From Spirillospora albida (GTDB taxonomy: Bacteria > Actinomycetota > Actinomycetes > Streptosporangiales > Streptosporangiaceae), in the NCBI RefSeq assembly GCF_000718255.1, contig NZ_JOFJ01000018.1, forward strand, positions 111,711-175,710: a stretch of 64,000 nucleotides of DNA, in the 5' to 3' direction. A program made the translations under genes and the position numbers. Positions 61,658-64,000 of the stretch are shown piece by piece (position 1 is the stretch's first letter; each line of letters starts with the position of its first letter). The notes beneath the pieces are model-generated. The model was not told the DNA's origin and ran no database searches. It saw only the letters and a list, made by a program, of their open reading frames with translations.

Positions 61658-61969
61658 ATGAGCGAGATCAACGGGAAGTCGCAGGGGCCGAGCGCGGCGC
61701 GGCGGGGGGCGGAGCCCCTGTGGCGCGACGCGCTCGGCGGATGCCTGCGGCGGCTGCGCCTCGAGCGCGGCGAGATACTGAGCGAGACCGCCGGGCGGGC
61801 CGGGATCTCGCCGCAGTACCTCTCCGAGATGGAACGCGGCGTCAAGGAGCCGTCGAGCGAGATGATCGCCGCGGTCGCCGGCGCCCTGGACCTGACGCTC
61901 GGTGAGCTGACGCTCGAGGTCGCGACGAGCCTCCGGGGCGTGCCGACCGCCTACGCCCTGGCCGCCTGA
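61658..61969 (+). CDS. ClgR/PopR-like XRE regulator
   Basis: A 103-residue regulator: WRDALGGCLRRLRLERGEIL, SETAGRAGISPQYLSEMERG and VKEPSSEMIAAVAGALDLTL form the XRE HTH in the arrangement of ClgR and PopR, which activate clp protease genes in actinomycetes. No clp gene is in the window. The ATG at 61658 has no ribosome site; a possible -10 (TTACGAT) lies just upstream, so it may be leaderless. MSEI starts the family alignment better than the upstream MPEA. Confidence 0.75.
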   Translation: MSEINGKSQGPSAARRGAEPLWRDALGGCLRRLRLERGEILSETAGRAGISPQYLSEMERGVKEPSSEMIAAVAGALDLTLGELTLEVATSLRGVPTAYALAA

Positions 61970-62066
61970 CCGTTCCCCGCCGCGGGCGCCGGGTGGCGCT
62001 CGTCGCCGCCAGGTCCTGAGGTCGCATTGCTCAGGAACGGCGGGCGGAGGCCGATGGACATTCGCT

Positions 62067-64000
62067 ATGTCCTCCCGAGAAGCGGCCATCACGCTGGACG
62101 AGGGCGCGGAGCGGGCGGGGGCCTCACGCGCCCTCGTCCGGTATGCGCCGCTGCTGATGATCGCCGCGCTCACCGTCTTCGCCGGGGTGTGGTTCGCCTG
62201 GACGGTCGACGGTACGCCGGCGCCGTTCGTCGCCTGGATCCCCCCTGTGCTGTCCACGGCGATCGCCGCGTACACGTGCCTGCGGAGCGCACGCTGGCTG
62301 AGCGGGCCGGTGCGGCTGTTCTGGGGACGGCTCGGCGTGGCGATCGCCCTGGTCTCCCTCGGCGCCGCGATCGACGCCGCCGACTCGCTCATCGGGCCGG
62401 GCGCGCCCGAATCCCACGTCAGCCCCGCCGCCGTGGGTGTGTATCTGTTCGCCACCGTCCTGCTGATCTGGGCGCTTCTGATGATTCCGATCCCCCGGCG
62501 GTCGCGGGGCGAGTGGCTCACCCTCGGCCTGGACGCGGGCATCTTCGTCCTGGGCGGCGGGCTGTACCTCTGGTACTACCTCCACCTCAAGAGCGACGGG
62601 GTGACCGCGGCCGCCGGGATCCAGGGCTCCGAGTTCTCCATCATCGCGCTGGGCCTGGCGGTCGCCCTGGTCGCCATCAAGCTGGCCTTCACCGGCGCCG
62701 GGCCGCTGGACCGCCGCGCCCTGTGGACGCTCGGCGCCGGCGTGCTGCTCTCCTGCGTCATCGCCGGCCTCGTCGGCGCCCTCGGCGAGAGCCGGCCGCA
62801 TCTGTCCGCCGCCCAGCTCGGCCTTCCGGGCGCGATCCTGCTGGTCGCCCTGGGCGCCGAGATCCAGCGGCAGGCGGGCGCGCCGGCCCCGCGGCGGCGG
62901 CGGCCCTACAGCTGGCTGCCCTACGCCGCGGTCGGCGGCGCCCATGTGCTGATGCTGGTCTCGCTGCGCTCGGCCGAGGGCCCCAGCGTGGCCATCGTCG
63001 TCGGCGTGATCGTGCTGACCGGGCTGGTGGTGCTGCGGCAGATCATCGCGTTCCGCGACATCGGCAGCCTGCTGGGCCGGCTGGACGCGAGCATGGCGGA
63101 GGTGAGCCGGTACGAGCGCCGGTTCCGGGCCCTGCAGCGCTACTCCTCCGACGTCACCACGATCGTCGGTCCCGACCAGACGCTCACCTACGTCAGCCCC
63201 GCCGCCGAGCGGGTGTTCGGTGAGAAGGCCGAGGCCCTGGTCGGCCGGTTCTTCCTGGAGGGCTTCCACCCCGACGACGTTCCCATTCTCAACGAGCACG
63301 GCGCGAAGCTGTTCGAGGGGCCCGGCGCGACCGCCATCAGCCAGGTCCGTATGCGCCATGCCGACGGATCATGGCGATGGATGGAGCTGTACGCCACCAA
63401 TTCCATCGGCGACCCCGCCGTGGACGGCATCGTCAGCAACATCCGCGACGTCAACGAGATCCGCCGCGTCCAGGACGCGCTCGCGCACCAGGCGGGCCAC
63501 GACGCGCTCACCGATCTGCCGAACCGCGTGCTCCTGGTGGAGCGCACCGACGCGGCCGTCGCGAGCACCGGCGGCCGCGGGGTCGCGCTGGCGATGATCG
63601 ACATGGACGACTTCAAGGCGATCAACGACCGCCTCGGGCATGCCGTCGGTGACGCGCTGCTGGTCGCGGTCGCGGGGCGGCTGCTCAACTGCGTCCGCCC
63701 GGGTGACACCATCGCCCGGCTCGGGGGTGACGAGTTCGCCGTCCTGCTCCAGGACATCGCCGACTCCGAGATCGACGCCGTCCTGGACCGGATCTCCGCC
63801 GCCCTGAGCGGGATCGTCAACGCGCTCGGCCACGACCTGCTGGTGCACGCCAGCATCGGGCTGGCCCGACATGGACGCCCGCGCCGACGAACGCGCCCGC
63901 CTCGGCGCCGACCTCCAGCAAGGCTTCACCCGCGGCGAACTGTTCCTGGTCTACGATCGGCGCCTGGGTACTGCGCCAAGCCTGCCGCCAGATGGTCCAC
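62067..64000 (+). pseudogene. Fourth membrane-PAS-GGDEF-EAL paralogue, broken by two deletions
   Basis: Starts MSSREAAITLDEGAERAGAS, with membrane helices from residue 27, a PAS domain (YSSDVTTIVGPDQTLTYVSP) and a GGDEF domain (IARLGGDEFAVLL, RPGD before it). At 63866 SIGLA jumps to DMDARADERARLG in another frame, losing about 104 bases (QASGSADATELL...YNP in the paralogue). At about 63955 GELFLVY jumps to IGAWVLRQACRQMV in a third frame, losing about 134 bases. The frame is not restored, so no complete EAL domain is made. The tail from 63868 is nearly identical in sequence to the paralogue at 3507-5942. The gene runs off the window. Confidence 0.85.

Overview
The window is high-GC DNA with short intergenic gaps, many ATGA/GTGA gene overlaps, and GTG or TTG starts alongside ATG. 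The gene families point to an actinomycete: a DUF397 plus Scr1-type XRE pair, a CGNR zinc-finger protein, ECF41-type sigma factors with C-terminal SnoaL-like domains, PadR/HxlR/AraC regulators, a rifamycin-associated element (RAE), and surface-polymer genes with a TagF-like module. A Streptosporangiales (Actinomadura-like) host is my best guess. That is an inference, because no rRNA or other marker gene is present.

Layout from left to right. 1-3.5 kb: the end of a GNAT gene, a LUD gene and an ECF41 sigma gene sharing a symmetric divergent promoter, then a MarR regulator with a luciferase-like monooxygenase and three matching operators. 3.5-12.4 kb: three paralogous membrane-PAS-GGDEF-EAL proteins read leftwards behind a TetR gene; the last has lost a catalytic piece of its EAL domain. 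A fourth, broken paralogue (62.1-64.0 kb) runs off the right edge. 12.4-22.9 kb: PadR with a coupled membrane protein, XRE/DUF397, a DHA2 exporter beside a second ECF41 sigma gene, a large GAF/PAS histidine kinase, and a CGNR-phosphatase pair.

22.9-33.3 kb is a surface-glycan locus. It encodes PseB, PseC, PseG and PseI homologues of pseudaminic acid synthesis, an unassigned GT-B-like protein, a methyltransferase-like protein, and a 1125-residue fusion of a family-2 glycosyltransferase with a CDP-glycerol glycerophosphotransferase. PseH and PseF are not in the window, and the pseG end abuts IS5-family debris (33.4-34.2 kb).

34.4-62 kb is a mixed accessory region: Nudix, an SDR remnant, HxlR with an alpha/beta hydrolase, a SigJ-like sigma factor with two VOC proteins, a VanS-like kinase whose response regulator is only a 29-codon stub, a VanY-type peptidase, small membrane and secreted proteins, TetR with a hydrolase, a Swt1-type HEPN membrane protein, an ABC exporter with DUF4097 under a regulator carrying an IS30-type HTH, several redox enzymes, and a rifampicin monooxygenase gene behind a clear RAE.

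A recurring theme is clean loss of internal gene segments: an EAL core, a response regulator, the middle of rox, two pieces of the last GGDEF-EAL gene, and possibly a TetR gene. Regulatory sites often survive intact next to the damaged genes. The most informative signals are the symmetric ECF41 promoter, the Pse/TagF locus, the RAE plus shortened rox gene, and these deletions.
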